This document shows, in pieces, positions 8,571-16,253 of a stretch of DNA of 64,000 nt. The notes under the pieces are model-generated. The model did not search any database. It was not told where the DNA came from and was given only the letters and a program-made list of their open reading frames with translations. Numbering within the stretch: the stretch's first letter is position 1; every line of letters begins with the position of its first letter. Source of the DNA: Anaeromassilibacillus senegalensis. GTDB lineage: Bacteria > Bacillota > Clostridia > Oscillospirales > Acutalibacteraceae. The stretch lies in assembly GCF_021531715.1 (NCBI RefSeq), contig NZ_JAFBIT010000003.1:124001-188000 (forward strand), written 5' to 3'. A program made the translations under genes and the position numbers.

Positions 8571-10686
8571 CTTCTTCACCGCCCTGTCCGAATAGATGAG
8601 CAATGCGAGCATTTACAGAGGCATCAAGATCGAGGAATGCTCTTTCTAACTCTTCGCTTGTGCGAGGCTGTTGATACTTGTAGAAGTACCTCGTAAATGG
8701 AATTTCCGCACCTGTTTTTATCACGGGCTTTTTAGCACCAAGGTTTTCGTCAAAAGAGGCAACCGCATCCGGAACGTAAGGGTAAACTTCTCGTTCCATA
8801 TAGGTTTGAATATCTTCCTCAAATTGGACAAACTCGGAGTCTTTTGTTTCTTTATCGAGTATCACGTTACCCTTCTTGTCTTTCTGGATCTCAGCAGATT
8901 TATCCATAACAGATAGGCCGTCTGCGATCTTTTCAAGTAACTTCTTGTCGGAGGTAACGCTCGACAACACTCGAGTTAATACAGGCATGAAAGCTGCAGG
9001 TGACAAATAAACGTTTTGTGATACAGCAGAATGTAAAGCCTCTAAGATGGCATCATATAATGGTTTGTTATTTTGAAAGGCTTCCAACTTTTTCTGGTCC
9101 TTGCCCGTTAGTTCCTCGGCATTCTCTAACTCTGCGACTTTTCCTTCATCATAGACCCCAGACAAAGACCCCTTAATCAACATATTTTCAATGCGATCTT
9201 CGGTAATCGCATAACTTCTTTGCAACGGCTGCATAATTGTGTATTCACGGTAGATGAACTCTTCGTTCCGATAAATCTTGCAGTGTTCATTTTCAGTATA
9301 ATCAGCATAAAGAGTGGTTATAGCAGCTCTGTCCTCTGGCGTTATCTCGTTTCTTTTATCACCTAATGCTTTGCGAAGTTTATGGAAAATATGTCCTGCG
9401 TCAATCAGTTGGATTTTCCCTTTCCGTTCCGCTCTCTTATTTTTTGAAAGGACCCAGATATATGTGGCGATTCCAGTGTTGTAAAACAGTTCTGTTGGCA
9501 GCGCAATAATTGCCTCAATTAGATCTTGCTCTAACATCCACTTTCTTATCTGGCTTTCACCCGATGCGGTACCACCGGCAAATAGCGGCGATCCGTTTTC
9601 TATTATTGCAGCACGACCATAGTTGTCGTCCATTTTGTCAATGGCTGACTGGAGGAACAACATCTGCATATCACCGGAACCCGGAAGACCGGCACCCCAG
9701 CGTCCATCGAAACCTTTCTGGAATTCAGCGTTAACGGCATCCTCAACACCCTCGGCGGCATCCTTACCACCCCATGCAGTGCCAAAAGGAGGATTCTCCA
9801 GAACAAAGCGCATCTTCGTACCTTTAAACCGGTCAGCCTTCATGGTGTCCTGATAGCAAATGTTCTCAGCGTTCTGACCTTTGATCAGCATCTCGGCAAG
9901 GCACATAGCATAAGACTCCGGATTGATTTCCTGACCAAACAGGCGTACATCCGCAGAAGGATTATATCGCTTGATGAAGTTATAGCCGGTGGAAAGCATA
10001 CCGCCCGTGCCACAGGCCTGATCCAATATGGTGATAACCTTCCCGTCATCGAAAATATCATCGCAGCCCTCGGCCAGCAGGATGTTGACCATTAGCTTGA
10101 TGATGTCACGACCGGTGTAGTGGTCACCAGCCTCGGCATTTTCAGAGAACTTCCGGATCAGTTCCTCGAAGATGTATCCCATCTTCACGTTGTCGATGGT
10201 GCGAGGATTGAGGTCCAGCTCGGAAAAAGCCTTGACCACAGAGAGCAGACGGTTATTCTTATCCATCTTGTCGATCTCTTCACCGAAGTTCAGGCCACGC
10301 TCCTTGGACATCAGGATTTCCAGCACGTTGGCAGAAAAGCCCTGCAGATAGCTCTTGAAGTTGGCGGCGATGTGATCCGCATCATTCACGAGTTCGGCAA
10401 GGTCGAACTCGCTGGTGTTATAGAACTGGAACCCGGAAATACGCTGCATCGCCTTTGCCGGGAAGTTCGGATTCTCCTTGAATTTTGCCACGACAGCTGC
10501 CTTGGTCGGTGCCAGTGCACATTCAAAGCGGCGAATGATCGTCATCGGAATGATGACATCCTTATACTTGTCGCTGCGATACGGCCCACGCAGTTTGTTT
10601 GCGATGGACCAGATAAAGTTTACTTCGGTGGAAACATCTATGGGCGAATCATCCCACATTGCATCAATAACATGATTGTCTGCCAT
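8563..10686 (-). CDS. hsdM: Type I restriction-modification methyltransferase subunit M
   Basis: 707 residues. An N-terminal HsdM helical domain is followed by the methylase core with the SAM-binding motif ACGTGG (224-229) and the catalytic NPPF (298-301). The AGDHYTGRDIIKLMV stretch (187-200) is diagnostic of the N6-adenine type I family. The protein is longer than average because of a C-terminal extension (about residues 500-707) rich in charged helices. It methylates host DNA with HsdS and completes the restriction complex with HsdR. The next gene upstream, the PrrC/RloC-like ATPase, ends 72 bp before it. Confidence 0.93.
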   Translation of the reverse strand: MADNHVIDAMWDDSPIDVSTEVNFIWSIANKLRGPYRSDKYKDVIIPMTIIRRFECALAPTKAAVVAKFKENPNFPAKAMQRISGFQFYNTSEFDLAELVNDADHIAANFKSYLQGFSANVLEILMSKERGLNFGEEIDKMDKNNRLLSVVKAFSELDLNPRTIDNVKMGYIFEELIRKFSENAEAGDHYTGRDIIKLMVNILLAEGCDDIFDDGKVITILDQACGTGGMLSTGYNFIKRYNPSADVRLFGQEINPESYAMCLAEMLIKGQNAENICYQDTMKADRFKGTKMRFVLENPPFGTAWGGKDAAEGVEDAVNAEFQKGFDGRWGAGLPGSGDMQMLFLQSAIDKMDDNYGRAAIIENGSPLFAGGTASGESQIRKWMLEQDLIEAIIALPTELFYNTGIATYIWVLSKNKRAERKGKIQLIDAGHIFHKLRKALGDKRNEITPEDRAAITTLYADYTENEHCKIYRNEEFIYREYTIMQPLQRSYAITEDRIENMLIKGSLSGVYDEGKVAELENAEELTGKDQKKLEAFQNNKPLYDAILEALHSAVSQNVYLSPAAFMPVLTRVLSSVTSDKKLLEKIADGLSVMDKSAEIQKDKKGNVILDKETKDSEFVQFEEDIQTYMEREVYPYVPDAVASFDENLGAKKPVIKTGAEIPFTRYFYKYQQPRTSEELERAFLDLDASVNARIAHLFGQGGEEDV

Positions 10687-10758
10687 TGCCGTTATACCTC
10701 GCTTTTCATTGTGGTAGTGCCACGCTACCTCTATTTTATAAATATTGCTGTCCCATAA

Positions 10759-13053
10759 TCAGGACTTTATCCGTTTGCCGGTCATCATCTTGTAGTGCTG
10801 ACTCTGGCCGAGGGCCTCAAAGATCATCTGGAAGACCCTCTTGTATGCGTCGACGTCCTCGCAGTCCTCAACATAGTTCAGACCGTCGCTGATGCCGTTG
10901 GGATTGTTGATATATGCCAGCAAGGAAGAAGCCAGCTGGTAATCGGTCATATCCGGCTTCTCGCCCTCGACCTGTTTGATGAACTTGCTGCGGTTCTCCG
11001 GATTCTCCAAAACGAGTGCTCGGAGGTCGCTTCCTTCATAACCGCAAAGCTGCAGGAAGTAGTATTCGAGAATACGCCTCATCACGTTCAGTGCCGGGAT
11101 CGTAGACTGGAGGTCACGCAGCTCGTCCCACAGAGCAGCATAGGAGTTCTGAACCGGATTGTAGTTTTCTTCTTCGGTCGGGACGTCCTTGCTCTGACGT
11201 TTGCAGAGCTTGATGGTGGAGATGTTGTCGTTCTTCCGGATCATGTAGAACGACGTGCAGTTGTAATAACCGACCTGCTGGTAAGTGACTTCACGGTGGA
11301 AGTACACGTTATGCGTCAGTACGAACAGCTGCTTGATGTAGTCGCCGGGAACCTTCGGATTCAGGTACTCGGTGTTGTTCCGGCAGACGTTAACCATCTC
11401 CCGGACGATTGCGCTGACGAGGAACAAGGCTGTGCTATCCATACTGGACACCGGGTCATCAATAACGACAATCTTTTCCTTGAGCTCCTCGCTGCTCATG
11501 CTGCCACGAACCTGATGGTAGAAGTAAAGGAAGGCGATAAAGTTCCGCTCACCCTCACTGAGGTTTTCGGCAACGGTGCCATCCTCACGGATGACCTCGT
11601 ACACGTTCTCGACACCGGCCTTGGCACGAATGCTGAAACCTTGGAACCCGGAGTCCCGCAGGATTTTATTGATACTATCAATAGCGGCCTCGGTGTTTGC
11701 ATTATGTTTGTTAAGATCGGAGATCTGCGTAGTCAGCTCACCGATTTCTTTCCTGAGCTTTTTGCCACGCTCGATTACATCGTCGATTTCCTTCTGGAGT
11801 CTGGCAACTTCATCCTGATAGCTTTTCACATCGGCGGCAAGCATAAAAGCAAGGTACTGCATGATATCCGTTTTGCACTTGGCCTTGCTGGACCGTTTTG
11901 CAGAAACGACATCGTTGTTTGCCTTGATGCTCTTGTTGATGTCGTCGATCAGGGCACCGATCTCCAGTAGAAGCGTATCCGTATCTTCGAGGGAGATCGT
12001 CTTTGACGGCTCCTTTACCTTTTCAGCAATGCGCTGGCGGTTGATCTCGAAATTGCTCTCCAGAAGAGCGAGCTTTTCCTGATAAGCCTTCAGATCGATT
12101 GACGGCATCACATCAGAGGTATTGGCCTGAAGCGCCCGAAGGATTCCATCCGTCTCCCTGATGTAGGTGGCTTGGAACTGGCCCAGATCACGGATGTCCT
12201 GCTGATACTGAGCGTCAAATGTGGCGGCGATATCTGCCTCGAAGTTTGCAGGGAGTTTCTGCTGGCAATACGGGCACTTTCCACCCGCTGCACCGGCATA
12301 ATGGGTGTGGCCATCACGGACCCAATCGGAAGCCGTGTCACCGAGAGCCTTCATAAACTTCGCAAACGGAGTGTCACTGCTACTAACAATCATCCTGTCG
12401 AGCAGGTCTTTTCCGGGAAGGCTGCCGTAGGTGGTAGCAGCTGCTTTCTTGAACTCCGGATAGGCTCTGGCCGAATCATCAAAAGCCACGTCGTAAAGAC
12501 GCTCCAGATCTGCCAGATCGTGATCGGTCGGTTTCGTTTCTGCAAGGACGGCTTCGGCAAAGTTCTTCTTTTGTTTCTTGCCGTCCATACACTTATCAAA
12601 GCGTTTCCGAATTTCTGCCGTCTTTGTAAAGCAGGTATCCTGAAACTGCGTAAGCGCAGATGTAAGGCCGTCAGTTTTCTTTTTGTGTTCGTCAAGAGCA
12701 GCCTGACGAGCTTCTGATTTCTGCTTTTTCTGTTCAGTGAGTTCAGCGATCTTCTTCTTGGCCTCGATATCTTCTTCACCGAAGATAAAGACGCCTTTCA
12801 GATCGCCGTAGTTCATGAAGTTGTCATTGATGAAATCCTGATTATAGACGAGCACGTCATAGTCGTCAGCAGTTTTGCCGTCGGCCCAGACAATGCCGTC
12901 ATCCTCTGCAATGGCGTGGGCGATAGAAGATTTTCCCGCACCGTTGTTGCCATAGAAGAAGTTGACGAACGTGAGCTCATCAATCGGGACATCTGTAAAA
13001 GTTGCTCTATTGAGCGTGATATTCGTAATTGCCGAAGGGACCTTACGTTGCAT
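10759..13053 (-). CDS. PrrC/RloC-like AAA_13 ATPase (candidate anticodon nuclease)
   Basis: 764 residues. Walker A GNNGAGKSS lies at 35-43. The middle is a long coiled coil holding CPYC (260-263), like the zinc hook of RloC. The ABC signature LSEGE and Walker B VVIDDP with SSMDS come near residues 515-560. Near the C-terminus an MRRILEYYF segment has the R-x3-E pattern seen in PrrC-type anticodon nucleases. I could not place the expected third residue (His) with certainty, so nuclease activity is inferred. PrrC proteins sit beside type I hsd genes and act when restriction is disabled; this gene lies directly upstream of hsdM, which fits that arrangement. Confidence 0.7.
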   Translation of the reverse strand: MQRKVPSAITNITLNRATFTDVPIDELTFVNFFYGNNGAGKSSIAHAIAEDDGIVWADGKTADDYDVLVYNQDFINDNFMNYGDLKGVFIFGEEDIEAKKKIAELTEQKKQKSEARQAALDEHKKKTDGLTSALTQFQDTCFTKTAEIRKRFDKCMDGKKQKKNFAEAVLAETKPTDHDLADLERLYDVAFDDSARAYPEFKKAAATTYGSLPGKDLLDRMIVSSSDTPFAKFMKALGDTASDWVRDGHTHYAGAAGGKCPYCQQKLPANFEADIAATFDAQYQQDIRDLGQFQATYIRETDGILRALQANTSDVMPSIDLKAYQEKLALLESNFEINRQRIAEKVKEPSKTISLEDTDTLLLEIGALIDDINKSIKANNDVVSAKRSSKAKCKTDIMQYLAFMLAADVKSYQDEVARLQKEIDDVIERGKKLRKEIGELTTQISDLNKHNANTEAAIDSINKILRDSGFQGFSIRAKAGVENVYEVIREDGTVAENLSEGERNFIAFLYFYHQVRGSMSSEELKEKIVVIDDPVSSMDSTALFLVSAIVREMVNVCRNNTEYLNPKVPGDYIKQLFVLTHNVYFHREVTYQQVGYYNCTSFYMIRKNDNISTIKLCKRQSKDVPTEEENYNPVQNSYAALWDELRDLQSTIPALNVMRRILEYYFLQLCGYEGSDLRALVLENPENRSKFIKQVEGEKPDMTDYQLASSLLAYINNPNGISDGLNYVEDCEDVDAYKRVFQMIFEALGQSQHYKMMTGKRIKS

Positions 13054-13085
13054 TCAATTCACCATCCTGTTTCCAACCTCGAAGT

Positions 13086-13286
13086 TCAGTCCTGAATTTT
13101 ACCTTTGCGGACCCATTCATCAACTTCTGAGATTTTGAATTTATATCGCTTGCCAGCCCGGTACACGGGCAGTTTTCCTTCTTTAATCCATGTGCGAACT
13201 GTATCTTGACTGATGCTCAGATGTTCAGCGACATCTTCCAGATTAACCCACTTCTCGACTTGCATTTCTTCATATTCGTGACTCAT
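13086..13286 (-). CDS. Small HTH_17/excisionase-type DNA-binding protein
   Basis: 66 residues: VEKWVNLEDVAEHLSISQDTVRTWIKEGKLP (a MerR/Xis-like helix-turn-helix) followed by VYRAGKRYKFKISEVDEWV, the usual wing. Such proteins serve as excisionases or as regulators of restriction operons. Here it lies 32 bp upstream of the PrrC-like gene and far from the recombinases, so a regulator of the defence operon is more likely, although in the circular phage it is not much further from attP than other candidates. It could still be the recombination directionality factor. Confidence 0.75.
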   Translation of the reverse strand: MSHEYEEMQVEKWVNLEDVAEHLSISQDTVRTWIKEGKLPVYRAGKRYKFKISEVDEWVRKGKIQD

Positions 13287-13321
13287 CGTATAACCTCCAT
13301 TTTATTTGCGTAACCATGAGC

Positions 13322-13984
13322 TTAGAGTTTGAATACTCTGTATCCGGCCTTTTCTAAAACCTCCACCAAATTGATCCGCTTTATCGCCCAATGCGTCCGG
13401 CTGAGTTCGTTATAAGCCTTTGCACCTCCGATGCAGAGCTCTGCTGCAAGGTCAATCAGGACCTGTTGAGGCAGGGCATTCAATTTAGTGAAGTATATTT
13501 TGATTCCGTTATCCTGTACCTTTATATCCGTCACATAGCCGTAGTAGGCCATGTGGTCGGGATCTGTCTTCGTAAAATTATGATTCTCGCTGCAAAACAG
13601 CGCAGGGAATGTCTTGACGATTTCAATTGCCTCCGGAGTGAGTGCAGCGCACTGCGCCTTCATCTCGTCCGACGTGCTCTCCGTTAGAGCTCTATTCTTT
13701 GGAACCATAAATGTCGGCCCGTCGTATTGCTCGGTCCCAAGGACGAAGAAATTGAAGCAGTCATAGTTGAATGTGACGCCTTGCCCAACGACGGTCCCGC
13801 CAGCTGGCTGGGCTCCCTGCATGATAAGTACCGTCTGATTCGTTGTGGCGTCATAGTGCTGAACATACGCAATCTGCGTACTATCGTTTCCGTATTGATT
13901 TAGGTTCGCCTGAATGGGCTGCTGCGGCTGAGCCGGTTGAGGGAGATTATTGCCGGTTTTTGCAATCTGTGTATCATCGCTCAT
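13322..13984 (-). CDS. Unknown protein with N-terminal NQYGN-TQI motif
   Basis: Start taken at the ATG at 13984 (MSDDTQ), just after the stop of the next gene upstream. I do not recognise the 220-residue protein. The first 40 residues are Pro/Gln-rich and contain NQYGNDSTQIAYVQHY. Almost the same motif (NQYGNNGTQIGHVENY) ends the neighbouring protein encoded just upstream. The remaining part looks globular (alpha/beta) with no known catalytic motif. The two genes are 4 bp apart and surely co-expressed. A paired defence or regulatory system is inference. Confidence 0.6.
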   Translation of the reverse strand: MSDDTQIAKTGNNLPQPAQPQQPIQANLNQYGNDSTQIAYVQHYDATTNQTVLIMQGAQPAGGTVVGQGVTFNYDCFNFFVLGTEQYDGPTFMVPKNRALTESTSDEMKAQCAALTPEAIEIVKTFPALFCSENHNFTKTDPDHMAYYGYVTDIKVQDNGIKIYFTKLNALPQQVLIDLAAELCIGGAKAYNELSRTHWAIKRINLVEVLEKAGYRVFKL

Positions 13985-13988
13985 TGCA

Positions 13989-14855
13989 TCAATCCTCCTT
14001 TTTTTTACCGCCGAAGTAATTCTCAACGTGTCCTATCTGGGTACCGTTGTTTCCGTACTGATTGAAATTGAACACGAAGGGATTATTCACCGTCTGTTGA
14101 ACCGGTTGTTCCGGTACGTCCTCAATGATGACGGTTTCAACCGGCTCGGCATCCGTTTCTACCTTCTCTACAGTATCTGCGTAACTAATTGTCAGGCCTT
14201 CGAGAATTCCTTCACCCATGTGTGCGATGTACTTTCGTTGACCGCCACCAGCTGAAGGACACCACACATCGTAGGTTTTCTTGCCGACGCTGTTATCCTT
14301 CCTATTTACAACTACAAAATGCCAAACGCCAAGTAAAAATGACGGAAGGCACACTTCCTTGAGGTCGCCAAGTGCGGCCTTTTTCTTTTTCTCGCCATTC
14401 TGCCCGACGTAGAATTCGGTCTCTGATTCGATGCTTTGGTCTTGCTGAATCAGATCGACGAGGGCTCGGACCAGATTGGCATCCTTGTGAACTGCCTTGC
14501 TCACATCGAGGAAGTCATTGACAAACTCGACCATCCCGTTCAGAGCTGTTTGGTAGTCCGTTCTTACGGTTCTGTCGAATGCGGCCACAACCTGATCGTC
14601 ACTAAATGGGAAATAGGTGCTGGTCGACGATTCGCATCTCTTGTAATTGTTCACTATGGTCTTGAGTCTTTCCTTACCGGGATCGGTGTAAGCGGGATTG
14701 ATCACCTTGATGAGCCCCACCAGAACTTCCGGATCAGACAGGCCGTCGCTATCGCCGTCGTAGTGCTCTCTCGCATTCATTCGTTGCTGGAGGGCTTGTA
14801 GCACCAAAGTGAAGAAGGTGCCTCCGCACAGGCGAGGATATTCGTTTATTGTCAC
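13989..14855 (-). CDS. Unknown protein with C-terminal NQYGN-TQI motif, first gene of cargo operon
   Basis: 288 residues, not recognised. The N-terminal 190 residues look mostly helical; a short strand-rich part follows (LGVWHFVVVNRKD, TYDVWCPS). An acidic linker (VETDAEPVETVIIEDVPEQP) leads to the terminal motif NPFVFNFNQYGNNGTQIGH, which matches the N-terminal motif of the downstream partner. A good minus-strand promoter lies about 90 bp upstream, so this gene heads the minus-strand block that runs on through hsd and mcr genes, perhaps with internal promoters. Confidence 0.6.
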   Translation of the reverse strand: MTINEYPRLCGGTFFTLVLQALQQRMNAREHYDGDSDGLSDPEVLVGLIKVINPAYTDPGKERLKTIVNNYKRCESSTSTYFPFSDDQVVAAFDRTVRTDYQTALNGMVEFVNDFLDVSKAVHKDANLVRALVDLIQQDQSIESETEFYVGQNGEKKKKAALGDLKEVCLPSFLLGVWHFVVVNRKDNSVGKKTYDVWCPSAGGGQRKYIAHMGEGILEGLTISYADTVEKVETDAEPVETVIIEDVPEQPVQQTVNNPFVFNFNQYGNNGTQIGHVENYFGGKKKED

Positions 14856-14944
14856 AGATTGTCCCTCCGATTGACAGTCATTTGCATGCCGAAAAGTGGT
14901 GGCCTTTTCGGATTTCTAATTCCTAACAAACCCCACTAAAACAC

Positions 14945-14973
14945 ATTATAACACAAAAAAGCCGAAAATTCAA
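14945..14973 (-). promoter_or_regulatory. Promoter of the minus-strand cargo block
   Basis: On the minus strand: -35 TTGAAT (14968-14973), 17-bp spacer, -10 TATAAT (14945-14950). It points into the 13989-14855 gene. The perfect -10 and optimal spacing suggest host RNA polymerase uses it in the lysogen. Confidence 0.65.
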
Positions 14974-15022
14974 TCCCCGGCGATGAACTCGATATGGCGA
15001 GAATATAAAAACTTTTTTGGTC

Positions 15023-15068
15023 GCTGACCTTATAAACCTTATCAACTATGGCAGCTGACCTTACAAAC
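15023..15068. repeat. Paired direct repeat between divergent cargo and early genes
   Basis: GCTGACCTTATAAAC (15023-15037) and GCTGACCTTACAAAC (15054-15068) differ at one base and are spaced 31 bp, about three helical turns. They lie between the cargo promoter and the sigma-like gene, the place where a lysogeny switch would be expected. They look like operator or activator sites. Confidence 0.55.
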
Positions 15069-15076
15069 GATTGGAT

Positions 15077-15105
15077 GGTCTTGTGGAAACCCCACAGGAC
15101 CTTTT
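15077..15105 (+). terminator. Attenuator/terminator-like hairpin before the sigma-like gene
   Basis: GGTCTTGTGG (15077-15086) pairs with CCACAGGACC (15092-15101; one G-U) and is followed by TTTTCC. It lies 45 bp upstream of the sigma-like gene and could attenuate early transcription. Confidence 0.5.
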
Positions 15106-15150
15106 CCTTCGGTGGTTTCCGCAAATCTGAAAACCATTGGAGGAAAAACA

Positions 15151-15660
15151 ATGTCAAAAGAATTCTTTTACCCCGTTCGCAAGGCGAACAACCCCTATGA
15201 AGTCGAGCTGGTTCCGATTTCAGAAGAAGTCTACAACGCTATCTATCCGCACATTTGGAAAACCCGTAAGCGTATGCAGCGCAGTGGCCGTTGCACCTGC
15301 CCGAAGTCAATGCTTTGGATGTGTGATGCCGATTGTGAGCTTTGCCCCTATCATGCAGCCGGGAACATGGTCAGTTTTGACGCACCTCTGGAAGATTCCG
15401 AAGACCTGACGCTTGGCGACACCATTTCTTCGGACGAGCCGACACCGGAATCCCTTCTCGTGGATAAGGCTGTGCTGGATGCGCTGTACGATGAACTGGA
15501 CCGTCTTGATCCAGACGGCAGACGTATTTGTGAGCTCATCATGCAAGGAAAGACGGAACGAGAAATCGCAGCAGAAATGGGAAGACTTCGCTCTACTATC
15601 AATTATCAGAAGACCAAGGTCCTCTCCATCCTGCGTGAAGCCCTGAAGGACGTCATCTAA
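15151..15660 (+). CDS. Phage sigma-70-like factor (region 4 HTH) with Cys-rich insert
   Basis: Start taken at the ATG at 15151, 8 bp after GGAGG; an upstream in-frame ATG at 15112 lacks such a site. 169 residues. The C-terminal part (LDELDRLDPDGRRICELIMQGKTEREIAAEMG, then a second helix STINYQKTKVLSILREAL) is a sigma region 4-like helix-turn-helix. The N-terminal half holds a Cys cluster (CTCPKSM...CDADCELC) that may bind metal. Proteins of this type are common in clostridial mobile elements and are annotated as sigma factors. First gene of the rightward phage program; likely controls early or late transcription. Confidence 0.65.
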   Translation: MSKEFFYPVRKANNPYEVELVPISEEVYNAIYPHIWKTRKRMQRSGRCTCPKSMLWMCDADCELCPYHAAGNMVSFDAPLEDSEDLTLGDTISSDEPTPESLLVDKAVLDALYDELDRLDPDGRRICELIMQGKTEREIAAEMGRLRSTINYQKTKVLSILREALKDVI

Positions 15661-15673
15661 TACCCCGCAATGG

Positions 15674-15711
15674 CCGCCGTAGAAGAAATTCTGCGGCGGT
15701 CAAATTTTTTT
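15674..15711 (+). terminator. Terminator after the sigma-like gene
   Basis: CCGCCGTAG (15674-15682) pairs with CTGCGGCGG (15691-15699), followed by A3T7. Confidence 0.8.
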
Positions 15712-15718
15712 AGATTTT

Positions 15719-15792
15719 TTTTGGCCAAAACGACTTTTTTGTCCAGTGGGTACTGAGGACAGCAAAACAACACAGGTTCTCAGAAAGGAGGA
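15719..15792 (+). promoter_or_regulatory. Leader element, copy 1 (GGCCAAA - T6 - GTCCAGTGGGTA type)
   Basis: After the terminator: T-rich stretch, GGCCAAAACG, T6, then GTCCAGTGGGTACTGAGGAC. The last part folds (CAGT-GGGT-ACTG), and CTGAG (15753-15757) can pair with CTCAG (15779-15783) directly before the AAAGGAGG ribosome site of the next gene. The same motif, again directly after a terminator, recurs at 50219-50280, and degenerate copies are arrayed at 56885-57462. Confidence 0.55.
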
Positions 15793-15799
15793 ACCGCCA

Positions 15800-16009
15800 A
15801 TGAGTGAGTCCAGCCCCAACAAGGCCGTCACCGATGAAGAGCTTATCGGAGTACTTACGGCAATCAGCGTAGTGTCAAGACGTCTGGCGAGGAAGCTGAT
15901 CCAGCTGAACCAGACAAGCCAATCTCAGGAAGGAGGAAAACAGGATGAGCAAAACGAGCGAAATGGAAGCGACCATCAGAGAGTTACGGGATATTGCATC
16001 TTCTATTAA
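15800..16009 (+). CDS. Small phage early protein, unknown function
   Basis: 69 residues, start ATG at 15800 after AAAGGAGG. An N-terminal helix (DEELIGVLTAISVVSRRLARKLIQL) is followed by a polar tail. No known domain is recognised. It overlaps the start of the next gene by 65 bp in another frame. Similar small proteins are common at this place in clostridial phages, upstream of DUF2800 genes. Confidence 0.6.
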   Translation: MSESSPNKAVTDEELIGVLTAISVVSRRLARKLIQLNQTSQSQEGGKQDEQNERNGSDHQRVTGYCIFY

Positions 16010-16253
16010 CGACATCGCCAACTGGCTGACCGGCGCATTCAGCGGCACCGAGGAATCGGCTCCTGCTCCGGAACCGGAAAAGGCCCTCACCCTCGAAGAG
16101 GTAAGAGCGATTCTGGCAGAAAAGTCCCGTGCTGGCTTCACCGCTCAGATCCGTGACCTTCTCCTGAAATACGGTGCCAAAAAGCTCTCCGAGGTTGACC
16201 CGACCAGCTACAAGGCTCTGGTAGCGGATGCGGAGGTGCTCGGTAATGGCTAA
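15945..16253 (+). CDS. Small phage protein of the type often labelled 'rrp5-like'
   Basis: 102 residues: helical N-terminus (MEATIRELRDIASSINDIANWLTG), acidic Pro-rich linker, then LTLEEVRAILAEKSRAGFTAQIRDLLLKYGAKKLSEV, which resembles a small LEM/SAP-like helical DNA-binding module. The function is not known. It lies directly before the exonuclease-like gene, overlapping its start by 8 bp, so a role in recombination or replication is likely. Confidence 0.6.
   Translation: MSKTSEMEATIRELRDIASSINDIANWLTGAFSGTEESAPAPEPEKALTLEEVRAILAEKSRAGFTAQIRDLLLKYGAKKLSEVDPTSYKALVADAEVLGNG

Noticed and set aside
15112-15150. Upstream ATG as start of the sigma-like gene
   Set aside because: The ATG at 15151 has GGAGG at proper distance; the upstream one follows the attenuator hairpin with no ribosome site.
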